Origin: Intestinibacillus massiliensis
Lineage (GTDB): Bacteria; Bacillota; Clostridia; Oscillospirales; Butyricicoccaceae
Assembly (NCBI GenBank): GCA_029267335.1
Contig: JAJUJC010000002.1
Location: forward strand, 1-64,000
DNA: 64,000 nt
Reading direction: 5' to 3'
This document shows, one piece after another, positions 10,367 to 19,457 of the stretch. The position numbers were made by a program, and so were the translations under genes. A model generated the notes under the pieces. The model worked only from the letters and a program-made list of their open reading frames with translations. It was not told where the DNA came from and did not search any database. Numbering within the stretch: position 1 is the stretch's first letter; the number at the start of each line of letters is the position of its first letter.

Positions 10367-10822
10367 TCAGAGCGGATGCGACTGCTCGCGCATATCATCC
10401 GCCTTTGCCATGAGCTTATCAAGCTCGTCGTCAAATGCGTGCAGCGACTCGGGTGTTACATTATTATTGAGGAACACCGCTTCGAGCTGGCTGACGAGCA
10501 TCGTGGTCTTTTCCGCAAGACCGACAAACTCCTTAAAGTTGGAGGAATGCACCGCATTACGGAACTTTTCGATATCGGACGTGATGAAACGTACGATCTG
10601 TGCCGCATCGGCAAACATGCCCCACGGCAGCGCGTAAGGACGCATGCGCTGCAAATAATACTGATTGCCCTTTGTGATGTTGAACACATACGATACCTCG
10701 ATCCCGTCCCCCAGATCAAAGGTCGCAATGTGCATCATGCTGCGGATTTCGCGCACCGAGACCGCGCCGAGCTGGCGCAAAGAGATGCCGATAAGGTCGC
10801 CGCTAATGGTATTTTCGTTCAT
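10367..10822 (-). CDS. Hypothetical cytoplasmic protein, partner of the upstream permease
   Basis: 151 residues, no signal peptide or membrane segment. I do not recognise the family. A mixed N-terminal half (with the phrase MMHIATFDLGDGIEVSYVF) is followed by a helical C-terminal half (about 85-151). The gene starts 20 bases after the stop of the ArsB/NhaD-type permease and ends before a strong terminator, so the two are co-transcribed. A regulatory or accessory role for the permease is only inferred from that pairing. Confidence 0.75.
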   Translation of the reverse strand: MNENTISGDLIGISLRQLGAVSVREIRSMMHIATFDLGDGIEVSYVFNITKGNQYYLQRMRPYALPWGMFADAAQIVRFITSDIEKFRNAVHSSNFKEFVGLAEKTTMLVSQLEAVFLNNNVTPESLHAFDDELDKLMAKADDMREQSHPL

Positions 10823-10842
10823 AATACAGCCCTCCTAAGGAA

Positions 10843-12108
10843 TCAATACCGGATGAGCAGGAATACCGAAGAAATGATGATCGACAGGATCATCAGCGGG
10901 AATGCGATCTTGAGATACCCCATAAAAGTGATGGGATGACCGTCCTTCGCGGAGATACCCGACAGCACGACGTTTGCCGATGCGCCGATGAGCGTACCGT
11001 TGCCGCCGAGGCATGCGCCGAGCGACAGCGCCCACCACAGTGCCGTTACGTCCATGCCATCCTTCTGCATTGCCAGAATGAGCGGGATCAGCGTCGCAAC
11101 AAACGGGATGTTATCCAAAATTGCGGAGAAAATAGCACTCAGCCACAGGATGATCATCATGGTGAGCACAGGGTGACCGCCGGTCAGAGACATGAGTGCA
11201 TTACCCAGCATCTTGATGACGCCGGTCTCGACCAGACCGCCGACGACCACAAACAGGCCGGTGAAGAACAGAATGGTCGACCATTCCACGCCGAGGATGA
11301 TTTCCTCCGCGTCCTGCTTGCCGACGAGCAGCATGATCGCTGCGCCGGTCAGCGCGATCGTGCACGATTCGATGCCGAACTGTGCGTGGAACACAAAGCC
11401 GAGCGCGATGAGCACGATCAGCACGATGCTCTTGGTCATGAGCGCGCGATCCTTGATCGCCTTTTGCTCGTCAAGCTCCATGACCGCGTGCATCGCTTCC
11501 TGCGCGACGTGCATCTTGCGGCCGTAGATAAAGTACATGCAGACCATGGTCGCGATCATAACAAAGACGACCGCAACGCCGGTATTTGCCATGAAATCCA
11601 TAAAGCTCAGGTTTGCAGCCGAGCCGATCATAATATTCGGGGGGTCGCCGATCAGGGTCGCGGTACCGCCGATATTCGACGCGAGGATCTCGGTGATCAT
11701 AAACGGTACGGGGTCGATGCCGAGGATGTGCGTGATTGCAAGCGTCATCGGTCCGATCAGCAGCACGGTCGTAACGTTGTCGAGGAAGCCCGACAGCAGC
11801 GCCGTGATGACCGCGAACATGATCATGATACGCCAGGGATTGCCCTTGCATATTTTTGCCGACCGGATGGCAATATACTCGAAGATGCCGGAGTTTTTGA
11901 CAACGGCGACAAAGAGCATCATGCCGATCAGCACACCGATCGTGTTAAAGTCGATGTAACCGATGGCGGAATCCACTGTCAGCATTTTTGACAGCAGCAG
12001 CACCATCGCGCCCGCGATTGCCGCGACCGAGCGGTGCACCTTCTCGCTCATAATGGCGATGATGACAACCAGAAAAACCGCGATGGAAAAAATCTGTGGT
12101 ACGTTCAT
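10843..12108 (-). CDS. ArsB/NhaD-type anion or ion permease
   Basis: 421 residues, about 11-12 membrane segments. It belongs to the ion-transporter superfamily that includes ArsB, NhaD and the P protein. The duplicated family motif is visible: SGFLDNVTTVLLIGP with TATLIGDPPNIMIGS in the first half, and SAILDNIPFVATLIP with NGTLIGASANVVLSG in the second. Start ATG 12108 follows GGGAGGC by 8 bases. No arsenic genes (arsR, arsC, arsA) are nearby, so arsenite export is not supported; sodium/proton exchange or organic anion transport is equally possible. It shares a transcript with the 151-residue protein downstream. Confidence 0.87.
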   Translation of the reverse strand: MNVPQIFSIAVFLVVIIAIMSEKVHRSVAAIAGAMVLLLSKMLTVDSAIGYIDFNTIGVLIGMMLFVAVVKNSGIFEYIAIRSAKICKGNPWRIMIMFAVITALLSGFLDNVTTVLLIGPMTLAITHILGIDPVPFMITEILASNIGGTATLIGDPPNIMIGSAANLSFMDFMANTGVAVVFVMIATMVCMYFIYGRKMHVAQEAMHAVMELDEQKAIKDRALMTKSIVLIVLIALGFVFHAQFGIESCTIALTGAAIMLLVGKQDAEEIILGVEWSTILFFTGLFVVVGGLVETGVIKMLGNALMSLTGGHPVLTMMIILWLSAIFSAILDNIPFVATLIPLILAMQKDGMDVTALWWALSLGACLGGNGTLIGASANVVLSGISAKDGHPITFMGYLKIAFPLMILSIIISSVFLLIRY

Positions 12109-12188
12109 GGAAAGCGCCTCCCTTTTTATTTGGCGTGGCCGCAAAGCAGAGAGGGATTTCGTCCCCCTACTTTTTCGGCACGGATGCC

Positions 12189-12217
12189 ATTATACGCCGT
12201 TCGTATGGGGAAAGCAA
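12189..12217 (-). promoter_or_regulatory. Promoter of the permease operon
   Basis: TTGCTT (12212-12217), 17-base spacer, TATAAT (12189-12194) on the minus strand, about 80 bases upstream of ATG 12108. Confidence 0.65.
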
Positions 12218-12304
12218 CGTCCATATGCACAAAAAAGCGCGGTTCTCGCTTCCAAAAAATCATCAGTTTACGCCAAAAAAGGACAAAGGAGCACCCAAAA
12301 AGAG

Positions 12305-12336
12305 GAATAAAAAGACCCGCCCCAAGGGACAGGTCT
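12305..12336 (-). terminator. Terminator after the ferredoxin gene
   Basis: AGACC...GGTCT hairpin with inner GC pairs, followed by TTTTTATT on the minus strand, 32 bases past the ferredoxin stop. Confidence 0.8.
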
Positions 12337-12367
12337 CTTTAAACCGGACTTTTTAAGTACGCAGGAA

Positions 12368-12568
<201 letters not shown>

Positions 12569-12572
12569 TTAC

Positions 12573-12600
12573 ATTGTAACACAGGATTTTGAAAAAACAA
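12573..12600 (-). promoter_or_regulatory. Promoter of the ferredoxin gene
   Basis: TTGTTT (12595-12600), 16-base spacer, TACAAT (12573-12578) on the minus strand, 35 bases upstream of the start. Confidence 0.55.
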
Positions 12601-12697
12601 TAACAAAGGCGAATGTTAGCTAACCATAACATTTTGCGCCGTGTTCTTCCTTTTGAGGGATGCTTTGTGCGGTGCAGCCGTGCGACATCCGTCTATT

Positions 12698-12715
12698 GGT
12701 CAGGGAAAATCAAAA
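12698..12715 (+). promoter_or_regulatory. CtsR operator 1 (weaker)
   Basis: GGTCAGG, three bases, then AATCAAA: a CtsR direct heptad repeat with a degenerate second half, about 110 bases upstream of the -35. Confidence 0.6.
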
Positions 12716-12798
12716 TAGCTTCATATTTCGTGAAAAACAGCGTATCGGTTCGTAAACCGGAGATAATTTGAAATAACCAGTTCTTGTGTTTTCCCATT

Positions 12799-12816
12799 GG
12801 TCAGGAAAGGTCAGAA
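12799..12816 (+). promoter_or_regulatory. CtsR operator 2
   Basis: GGTCAGGAAAGGTCAGAA, close to the CtsR direct-repeat consensus (GGTCAAA-N3-GGTCAAA). It ends 6 bases before the -35 box. Confidence 0.85.
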
Positions 12817-12822
12817 TCAGTG

Positions 12823-12851
12823 TTGCGTTTTGTGCGGCTGACGTGTATGAT
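12823..12851 (+). promoter_or_regulatory. SigA-type promoter of the ctsR operon
   Basis: TTGCGT (12823-12828), 17-base spacer, TATGAT (12846-12851). It is bracketed by CtsR operators 2 and 3, so bound CtsR would block polymerase. Confidence 0.75.
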
Positions 12852-12860
12852 AAATACAAA

Positions 12861-12878
12861 GGTCAGGAAAGGTCAGAT
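12861..12878 (+). promoter_or_regulatory. CtsR operator 3
   Basis: GGTCAGGAAAGGTCAGAT, identical to operator 2 over 17 bases, placed over the expected transcription start. Confidence 0.87.
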
Positions 12879-12933
12879 AAAAAGAATGCTTTCCCGCCTT
12901 TGGAAATAGAGTATCACAAGGGAGGACGACCGT

Positions 12934-13386
12934 ATGAAAATGAGCGACATCATCGCGGATTTCATCGGCGAAATGCTGTCCGACGGCGGCGGCGTTGCAG
13001 AACTACAGCGAAAAAGCCTTGCAAGCCAGTTTTCGTGCGTGCCCAGTCAGATCAATTATGTGATCGAAACGCGCTTTACGCCGGAAAACGGCTATCTCGT
13101 TGAAAGCCAGCGCGGCGGCGGCGGCTACATCCGCATCGTGCGGCTGATGGACGATAAAAAGCGTACGCTCGTCGAAGCGGCGCGCGGCATCGGCGGACGG
13201 CTGCGGCAGAGTGACGCGGCACGTCTGGCGCATGCACTCGTGAGCGCGCAGCTTTTAAGCCCGACCGAGGGACAGCTTCTGTTGTCGGCGTGCTCGGACG
13301 GCGCGCTCGCGGAGGTGCAGGAAACCGACCGCGACCGACTGCGTGCGGCGATCTTCCGCTGCGCGATCCTGGGCATCGCCACCTAG
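12934..13386 (+). CDS. ctsR: CtsR, repressor of clp stress genes
   Basis: 150 residues, family length. The N-terminal winged-helix DNA-binding domain has the signature VPSQINYVIETRFT followed by the glycine-rich wing RGGGGYIRI (about residues 30-70). It represses clp genes and is removed under heat or protein stress through McsB and Clp activity. It is first in the ctsR-mcsA-mcsB-clpC operon and has three of its own operators upstream, so it is autoregulated. Start ATG 12934 follows AAGGGAGGACGA. Confidence 0.95.
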   Translation: MKMSDIIADFIGEMLSDGGGVAELQRKSLASQFSCVPSQINYVIETRFTPENGYLVESQRGGGGYIRIVRLMDDKKRTLVEAARGIGGRLRQSDAARLAHALVSAQLLSPTEGQLLLSACSDGALAEVQETDRDRLRAAIFRCAILGIAT

Positions 13387-13443
13387 GCGACCGCTTGACG
13401 AAAAATTTGTAATCTTTTACCCTGTATAAAGGAGTGTTGACTT

Positions 13444-14031
13444 ATGAAATGCGAAAAATGCGGCAAGAATGAAGCTACGACTTATTACAAAGAGAGCATC
13501 AACGGCAAGACCCGTGAACTGCATCTGTGCGCGGACTGCGCGCGTGAGATGAACGTTGGCGGCGCGTTTCAGCACGCGTTCGCGAGCATGGCGACCGGCT
13601 TTGCGGACGCGGGGTTCGGCAGCTTCTTGAGCGATCCCTTCCAGTCCATGCTCGGCAGCGGCTTCGGCGCGCTGTGGGACGATTTTGCGGGTGCGCTGCC
13701 CATGACGGGCGGTCTGCTCGGCACAGAGCGGCGCTGTCCGACCTGCGGCATGACCGAATCCGCGCTGCGCCGCACCGGACGCGCGGGCTGTCCGGACTGC
13801 TACCACGCGTTCGAGGACATCCTGAACCCGTACATCAAGCAGGTGCACGGCGCAGACAGCCACATCGGCAGCACGCCGACGGGCGACGCGGCGGGAACTG
13901 CACAGCCGCCGCAGGAAGATCCGGTGGCAGCGCTCAAAGCCAAGCTGCAACAGGCGATTGGCAGCGAAAACTATGAGGAAGCGGCGCGTCTGCGCGATGA
14001 AATTCGCAGATTGGAGGGTGAAGGCAAATGA
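13444..14031 (+). CDS. mcsA: McsA, zinc-finger activator of McsB
   Basis: 195 residues. An N-terminal CxxC zinc-binding pair (CEKC at the start, CADC near residue 30) is followed by a second pair (CPTC and CPDC, about 97-120). The C-terminus is a UVR motif (SENYEEAARLRDEIRRLE). McsA activates the arginine kinase McsB and links it to Clp. Its stop overlaps the mcsB start in an ATGA arrangement, pointing to coupled translation. The linker region is Gly/Ala/Phe-rich. Confidence 0.93.
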   Translation: MKCEKCGKNEATTYYKESINGKTRELHLCADCAREMNVGGAFQHAFASMATGFADAGFGSFLSDPFQSMLGSGFGALWDDFAGALPMTGGLLGTERRCPTCGMTESALRRTGRAGCPDCYHAFEDILNPYIKQVHGADSHIGSTPTGDAAGTAQPPQEDPVAALKAKLQQAIGSENYEEAARLRDEIRRLEGEGK

Positions 14032-15059
14032 GTACGTTCAGCATCCGGGGCGGCTTTCAGGACATCGTCGCCAGCTCGCGCGTGCGGCTCGCGCGCAACC
14101 TCAGGGGCTACCGCTTCGGCAGGCAGAGCGCGGAAACGCTGCGTGAGCTGACCGACAAGGTATGGGACGCGCTGCAAACCGCGCCCTCCCTCGCCGCGAC
14201 CTTTACGCGCACCGAAATTGTACCAAACACCGCCGAAGCGCAGCGTTTGGTCGAAAATCACACCATCTCCCCCGCCCTTGCACAAGCCGGCGGGTGGGCG
14301 CTCGTGTCGGCGGACGGCGGCGTTTCCATCATGATCGGCGAGGAAGATCACCTGCGTTTACAGGTTATGGGCGCGGGACTGTGCCCCCGCGAATGCCTTG
14401 CAGAAGCACAGCGGCTGTCCACGCTGCTCGAGAGCCGTCTCCCGTTCGCGTTTGACGAGCGGCTCGGCTATCTCACCGCGTGCCCGACCAACCTCGGCAC
14501 GGGACTCCGCGTGTCGGTCATGCTCCATCTGCCCATGCTGACCGCGACGCACGCGATGAACCATGTGGTCAACTGGGCGGGTCGACAGGGCTGCACCCTG
14601 CGCGGCGCGTTCGGCGAGGGCACGGCGGCGGAGGGCGGATTCTATCAGCTTTCCAACCAGATCACGCTCGGCATGTCCGAGGAAATGCTGTGTCAGCGCC
14701 TGACCGAAATGGCGACACAGCTTCTCGAAAGCGAGCAAAAGGCGCGCCAGACCATGCGCGAGCGCGACGAAAACGCACTTTCCGACCGATTGTACCGTGC
14801 CGCGGGCACGCTGCTGACCGCGCGTCTGCTCTCGACCGATGAGGCGGAGCGCGCACTGTCCGACGTGCTCATGGGCGTGCAGCTGAGCATGCTCACAGGT
14901 GTGACTGCGCCGGAACTCTATGCCGTCATGCGCGAACTGCGTCCGGCCTCCCTCGTGCTCGCGGCGGGCCGCGACCTGTCCTCGCGCGAACGCGACGAAG
15001 CGCGCGCGACACTGGTGCGCGCGCGGCTGCGCGGACTGTGGAACGGTCTAAACGTATAA
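14028..15059 (+). CDS. mcsB: McsB, protein arginine kinase
   Basis: 343 residues, family length, guanido-kinase fold. It phosphorylates arginines on CtsR and damaged proteins, marking them for ClpCP. The family start SSRVRLARNLRGYRFG is present near residue 15, and the central TACPTNLGTGLRVSVMLHLP phosphotransfer region is intact. It overlaps mcsA by 4 bases and is followed 44 bases later by clpC. Confidence 0.95.
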   Translation: MSTFSIRGGFQDIVASSRVRLARNLRGYRFGRQSAETLRELTDKVWDALQTAPSLAATFTRTEIVPNTAEAQRLVENHTISPALAQAGGWALVSADGGVSIMIGEEDHLRLQVMGAGLCPRECLAEAQRLSTLLESRLPFAFDERLGYLTACPTNLGTGLRVSVMLHLPMLTATHAMNHVVNWAGRQGCTLRGAFGEGTAAEGGFYQLSNQITLGMSEEMLCQRLTEMATQLLESEQKARQTMRERDENALSDRLYRAAGTLLTARLLSTDEAERALSDVLMGVQLSMLTGVTAPELYAVMRELRPASLVLAAGRDLSSRERDEARATLVRARLRGLWNGLNV

Positions 15060-15103
15060 AAAGTACCATATTAAAGCAAATTCACCCAAAGGAGTGATTT
15101 TAC

Positions 15104-17581
15104 ATGGCATTTCAAAATAGATTCACCGAGCGTGCAGCGAACGCGATCTCGCTTGCACAGGATACCGCGGCGCAGCTTGGGCACAGCTACGTCGGCTCGG
15201 AGCATGTGCTGACCGGTCTCGTGCGCGAGGGCAGCGGCGTTGCCTATCAGGTGCTCACACAGTTCGGTGTGACCGAGGAAAAACTCATCGGTGAGATCGA
15301 GCGCACGATCGGGCGCGGACAGCCTGACCAGACCGCGCCGCAGGGCATGACCCCGCGCACCAAGCGCATCATCGAACTGGCGGTCGCGTCCGCCAATGCA
15401 ATGGGGCACAGCTATGTCGGCACCGAGCACCTGCTCATGGGGCTGCTGCGCGAGGGCGAAAACGTCGCGCTGCAGCTGCTCGAAGCGCTCCGCGTGGATA
15501 TGCAGCGGCTCGCAAACGCGCTGACACAGGCGGTCGGCGCGGGCAATGCGGACGAGGTCGCGGGTGGGGCCCCTGCGGCAGCAGGCGGCAAGGCGGGCGG
15601 CTCGACCAAGACGCTCGAGCAGTATGGACGCGATTTGACCCGTGCGGCGCGCGAGGGCAAGCTCGATCCGGTCATCGGTCGCTCGGAGGAAATTCAGCGC
15701 GTCATCCAGATCCTGTCGCGCCGCACCAAGAACAACCCTGCCCTCGTCGGTGACCCCGGCGTCGGCAAGACCGCGGTCGCCGAGGGGCTTGCGCAGCGCA
15801 TCGTTGCGGGCGACGTGCCCGACAACCTCAAAAACAAGCGCATCCTGTCGCTCGACCTGACCGGCATGATCGCGGGCACCAAGTACCGCGGCGAGTTCGA
15901 GGAGCGCATCAAGGGCGTGCTCGAAGAGCTGCAAAACGCCAAGGACGTCATCCTCTTTATCGACGAGCTGCACATGCTCGTCGGCGCGGGCGCGGCGGAG
16001 GGCGCGGTCGACGCGGCAAACATTCTCAAGCCTGCGCTGTCGCGCGGCGAAATTCAGGTCATCGGCGCGACCACCCTCGACGAGTACCGCAAGCACATCG
16101 AAAAGGATTCCGCGCTCGAGCGCCGCTTCCAGCCCGTCATGGTCGGCGAGCCGAGCAGCGAGGACGCGGTGCGCATCCTGCAAGGTCTGCGCGACCGCTA
16201 CGAGGCACATCACCGCATCAAAATCACCGATGAAGCCATCGAAGCCGCGGTCAAAATGTCCGTGCGCTATATTTCCGGCCGTCAGCTCCCCGACAAGGCG
16301 ATTGACCTCATCGACGAGGCATGCTCGCGCGTGCGCTTGCAGGCAATGACCGCGCCCCCCGACCTCAAGAACCTCGAGGATGCGCTTGCGCGGGCAAACG
16401 CGGAAAAGGAAGAGGCGGTCAAGGGCCAGGACTACGAAAAGGCGGCCGCGCTGCGCGATCAGGCCAAGGCGCTCCAGACCCAGATGGACGAGCGCCGCAA
16501 GGAATGGCACGATAGTCAGGCAAAGGCGCACGGCGAGGTCACGCCGGAGGACATTGCGGAAGTCATTGCGGGCTGGACGGGCATCCCCGCCGCCAAGCTG
16601 ACCGAGGACGAGTCCGCGCGGCTGCTCCACCTCGAGGATACGCTGCATGAGCGCGTCATCGGACAGGACGCCGCGGTCACCGCGGTCGCCAAGGCGATCC
16701 GCCGCGGCAGAGTCGGTCTGCGCGACCCCAAGCGTCCGATCGGTTCATTCGTATTCCTCGGCCCGACGGGTGTCGGCAAGACCGAGCTGTCCAAGGCACT
16801 CGCGGAAACACTGTTTGGCGACGAAAACGCGATGATTCGCGTGGATATGTCCGAATATATGGAGAAACACAGTGTGTCCAAGATGATCGGCTCGCCTCCG
16901 GGCTATGTCGGCTTCGACGAGGGCGGTCAGCTCTCCGAGAAGGTGCGCAGAAAGCCCTACTCGGTCGTGCTGTTCGATGAGATCGAAAAGGCGCACCCCG
17001 ATGTGTTCAACATCCTGCTGCAAATCCTCGAGGACGGCATCCTGACCGACGCGCAGGGGCGCAAGATCGACTTTAAGAACACGGTCATCATCATGACCTC
17101 GAACATCGGCGCGACCAAGATCACGGGTAAGAGCCGCAAATCCCTCGGCTTTACGGACGGGGACAGCGCGAGCGACGAGCGCACCTTCGATGCCATCAAG
17201 GAAGAAGTGCTCGGCGACCTCAAGCAGGCGTTCCGCCCCGAGTTTCTCAACCGCATTGACGACATCATCGTGTTTAACCGCCTGAGCGAGTCCGAGATCG
17301 AGTGCATCGCGGCGAACATGCTTGCAGGCGTGGCCGCGCGCATGCAGGATATGGACGTTCTGCTGCGCTGGACAGACCCCGCGCGCGCGCACCTTGCCAA
17401 GGCGGGCTTCGATCCGATCTACGGCGCGCGTCCGCTGCGCCGCGCGATCCAGGCGCAGGTCGAGGACCTGGTCGCGGAGGAAGTGCTCTCCGGAAAGATC
17501 AAGGAAGGTCAGACCGTTCTGCTCGACGAAAATGACGGTAAGCTGACGCTCACCATGCAAAATGCTGTCGAACCCGCATAA
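15104..17581 (+). CDS. clpC: ClpC, AAA+ unfoldase of the Clp protease
   Basis: 825 residues. Two N-terminal Clp_N repeats each begin with a GHSYVG-type motif (about 25 and 100). AAA+ domain 1 has Walker A GDPGVGKT near residue 216. A middle domain carries a UVR motif ([16 protein letters not shown]), the McsB/MecA contact region. AAA+ domain 2 has Walker A GPTGVGKT near 553. It unfolds substrates for ClpP and, with McsB, degrades arginine-phosphorylated proteins. It is last in the CtsR operon. A second, zinc-finger Clp ATPase lies at 51829-54168. Confidence 0.97.
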   Translation: MAFQNRFTERAANAISLAQDTAAQLGHSYVGSEHVLTGLVREGSGVAYQVLTQFGVTEEKLIGEIERTIGRGQPDQTAPQGMTPRTKRIIELAVASANAMGHSYVGTEHLLMGLLREGENVALQLLEALRVDMQRLANALTQAVGAGNADEVAGGAPAAAGGKAGGSTKTLEQYGRDLTRAAREGKLDPVIGRSEEIQRVIQILSRRTKNNPALVGDPGVGKTAVAEGLAQRIVAGDVPDNLKNKRILSLDLTGMIAGTKYRGEFEERIKGVLEELQNAKDVILFIDELHMLVGAGAAEGAVDAANILKPALSRGEIQVIGATTLDEYRKHIEKDSALERRFQPVMVGEPSSEDAVRILQGLRDRYEAHHRIKITDEAIEAAVKMSVRYISGRQLPDKAIDLIDEACSRVRLQAMTAPPDLKNLEDALARANAEKEEAVKGQDYEKAAALRDQAKALQTQMDERRKEWHDSQAKAHGEVTPEDIAEVIAGWTGIPAAKLTEDESARLLHLEDTLHERVIGQDAAVTAVAKAIRRGRVGLRDPKRPIGSFVFLGPTGVGKTELSKALAETLFGDENAMIRVDMSEYMEKHSVSKMIGSPPGYVGFDEGGQLSEKVRRKPYSVVLFDEIEKAHPDVFNILLQILEDGILTDAQGRKIDFKNTVIIMTSNIGATKITGKSRKSLGFTDGDSASDERTFDAIKEEVLGDLKQAFRPEFLNRIDDIIVFNRLSESEIECIAANMLAGVAARMQDMDVLLRWTDPARAHLAKAGFDPIYGARPLRRAIQAQVEDLVAEEVLSGKIKEGQTVLLDENDGKLTLTMQNAVEPA

Positions 17582-17594
17582 ACTCTGTCAAACA

Positions 17595-17639
17595 AAAGCG
17601 CGCCGTGCCGGAAAATCTCCCGGTGCGGCGCGCTTTTTT
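17595..17639 (+). terminator. Terminator of the ctsR operon
   Basis: AAAGCGCGCCGTGCCGG pairs with CCGGTGCGGCGCGCTTT (one internal mismatch), followed by a T run. Confidence 0.95.
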
Positions 17640-17668
17640 GTGTGTTCTGCCGTATTTGTAAATTTTCC

Positions 17669-17697
17669 TTGAACTTGCCCGACAAGTATGTTAACAT
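17669..17697 (+). promoter_or_regulatory. Promoter of the glycine riboswitch transcript
   Basis: TTGAAC (17669-17674), 17-base spacer, TAACAT (17692-17697). The predicted start near 17704 places the aptamer at the 5' end of the RNA. Confidence 0.65.
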
Positions 17698-17721
17698 TTT
17701 ACCACGATCACACGATCGTGA

Positions 17722-17813
17722 CTCTGGAGAGTCTTTCCCGCAAAGCGGAAAGCGCCGAAGGTGTACGGCAAGGGGCAATTCCCCGTGCCAATCTCTCAGG
17801 CAAAAGGACAGAG
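17722..17813 (+). promoter_or_regulatory. Glycine riboswitch (single aptamer)
   Basis: Family landmarks in order: P1 arm CTCTG (17722-17726) with GGAGAG, then GCGCCGAAGG (17751-17760), a variable hairpin GGCAAGGGGCAATTCCCC, then AATCTCTCAGGCAAAAGG and closing CAGAG (17809-17813). Only one aptamer is seen; many glycine riboswitches are tandem. It precedes a terminator and an AGCS symporter gene, so glycine probably tunes glycine/alanine transport. Confidence 0.93.
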
Positions 17814-17841
17814 GCTACATGCTTTTTGTCTTTTTCTCTTC

Positions 17842-17877
17842 AAAGTCGCGCCGTTTCGGCACGACTTTTATTTTTTT
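17842..17877 (+). terminator. Expression-platform terminator of the glycine riboswitch
   Basis: AAAGTCG and CGCCG arms pair across TTT with CGGCA and CGACTTT, followed by TTATTTTTTT. It lies between the aptamer and the symporter start, 23 bases before ATG 17901. Confidence 0.88.
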
Positions 17878-17900
17878 ACAAGAGAGGAAGAAAAAACCAA

Positions 17901-19322
17901 ATGTTCCAAACCATCAACAACATCCTCGTCGCCATCGACGACGCCGTGTGGGGTGTCCCCCTCATCGCGCTCATCCTCGCAGGCGGTATCCTGCTCACCG
18001 TGCGTCTGCGTGGCTTGCAGGTGCGCAAACTCATTCTTGCACTTAAGTACATGGTCAAAAATGAAGAGGGTGGCCACGGCGAGGTCACGAGCTTCGGCGC
18101 ACTGTGCACCGCGCTGTCCGCGACCATCGGCACGGGCAACATCGTCGGCGTTGCGACTGCAGTCACGGCGGGCGGTCCAGGCGCACTGTTCTGGATGATT
18201 GTCGCGGCGATCTTCGGCACGGCAACCAAGTATTCCGAGGGTCTGCTCGCGGTCAAATATCGCACCGTGGACGAAAACGGTCATTCCCTTGGCGGCCCGT
18301 TCTACTATATCGAGCGCGGCATGGGCGCAAAATGGAAGTGGCTCGCAAAGTGCTTTGCATTTTTCGGCATGTGCGTCGGTCTGTTCGGCATCGGTACCTT
18401 CTCGCAGGTCAACGGTATCACGTCCGCCGTACAGAATTTCTTTGATCCCAACAAGGCGTGGACGGTCACCATCCCCGGCATCGGCACCTACTCGTGGGCA
18501 GTCGTCATCGCAAGCCTTGTGCTCGCGCTGTGCGTTGCGCTCGTGCTCATCGGCGGCTTGCAGCGTATCGCGAGCGTGTCGCAGGTCGTTGTGCCGTTCA
18601 TGGCGATCATCTATGTTCTTTTCTGCGTCATCCTGATTGGCTGTAACATTACCCACGTTCCGGCTGCATTTGCCACGATCGTCAAGGGCGCATTCAACCC
18701 GGCTGCGGTCACGGGCGGTGTCGTCGGCTCCATGATCGTCGCGATGCAAAAGGGTATCGCGCGCGGTATCTTCTCGAACGAAGCAGGTCTGGGCTCCGCA
18801 CCGATCGCAGCGGCCGCGGCGCAGACCCATGAGCCGGTTCGTCAGGGTCTGGTCACGATGACCGGTACGTTCATCGACACCATCATCATCTGCACCATGA
18901 CCGGTCTGTCCATCGTCATCACCGGCGCATGGCAGGTGCCCGGTCTGGAGGGCGTGCAGGTCACGAACTATGCGTTCCAGAACGGTCTGCCCTTCCCCTC
19001 GCAGGTCTCCTCGTTCATTCTCATGCTGTGCCTCGTGTTCTTCGCATTCACGACCATCCTCGGTTGGGATTACTACAGTGAGCGCTGCCTCGAGTACCTC
19101 TCGGGGGGCAACCTCAAGAGCGTCATGACCTATCGCTGGCTGTACATCTTCGCGGTCTTTATCGGTCCTTACATGACGGTTTCCGCCGTTTGGACGATCG
19201 CGGACATCTTCAACGGTCTCATGGCGATCCCGAACATGATCGCACTCATCACCCTCAGCGGCGTGGTCGTTGCGGAGACCCGCAGCTACTTCACCCGCAT
19301 GAAAAACGGACAGCTCAAGTAA
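17901..19322 (+). CDS. AGCS-family sodium:alanine/glycine symporter
   Basis: 473 residues, about 10-11 membrane segments. AGCS motifs are clear: ALCTALSATIGTGNIVGVATAV in the first part (two adjacent stretches), GTATKYSEGLLAVKYR, and FSNEAGLGSAPIAAAAAQT near residue 295. It carries alanine or glycine with Na+ across the cytoplasmic membrane. Start ATG 17901 follows AGAGGAAG by 10 bases; the frame upstream runs through the riboswitch and is not coding. The glycine riboswitch with its terminator makes glycine the likely substrate. Confidence 0.93.
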   Translation: MFQTINNILVAIDDAVWGVPLIALILAGGILLTVRLRGLQVRKLILALKYMVKNEEGGHGEVTSFGALCTALSATIGTGNIVGVATAVTAGGPGALFWMIVAAIFGTATKYSEGLLAVKYRTVDENGHSLGGPFYYIERGMGAKWKWLAKCFAFFGMCVGLFGIGTFSQVNGITSAVQNFFDPNKAWTVTIPGIGTYSWAVVIASLVLALCVALVLIGGLQRIASVSQVVVPFMAIIYVLFCVILIGCNITHVPAAFATIVKGAFNPAAVTGGVVGSMIVAMQKGIARGIFSNEAGLGSAPIAAAAAQTHEPVRQGLVTMTGTFIDTIIICTMTGLSIVITGAWQVPGLEGVQVTNYAFQNGLPFPSQVSSFILMLCLVFFAFTTILGWDYYSERCLEYLSGGNLKSVMTYRWLYIFAVFIGPYMTVSAVWTIADIFNGLMAIPNMIALITLSGVVVAETRSYFTRMKNGQLK

Positions 19323-19327
19323 CTGCG

Positions 19328-19357
19328 AAAAAGCCCCGCTGCACGGCGGGGCTTTTT
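19328..19357 (+). terminator. Terminator after the AGCS gene
   Basis: AAGCCCCGC/GCGGGGCTT stem with TTTTTT, 5 bases past the stop. Confidence 0.93.
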
Positions 19358-19398
19358 TGCGCTTATGTTGCAGTTGTATAACGTTTTGCCCCGTGTGC

Positions 19399-19427
19399 TT
19401 GTCATTTTGCGTGCAGCGTGCTATCCT
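19399..19427 (+). promoter_or_regulatory. Promoter of the stalk-domain protein gene
   Basis: TTGTCA (19399-19404), 17-base spacer, TATCCT (19422-19427), about 30 bases before ATG 19458. Confidence 0.6.
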
Positions 19428-19457
19428 ATAAAAAGACATCCAAGGAGGTCTTTTTGT

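Noticed and set aside
10843-12108. Calling the permease ArsB (arsenite efflux)
   Set aside because: No arsR, arsA or arsC nearby, and the same fold covers sodium and dicarboxylate carriers.
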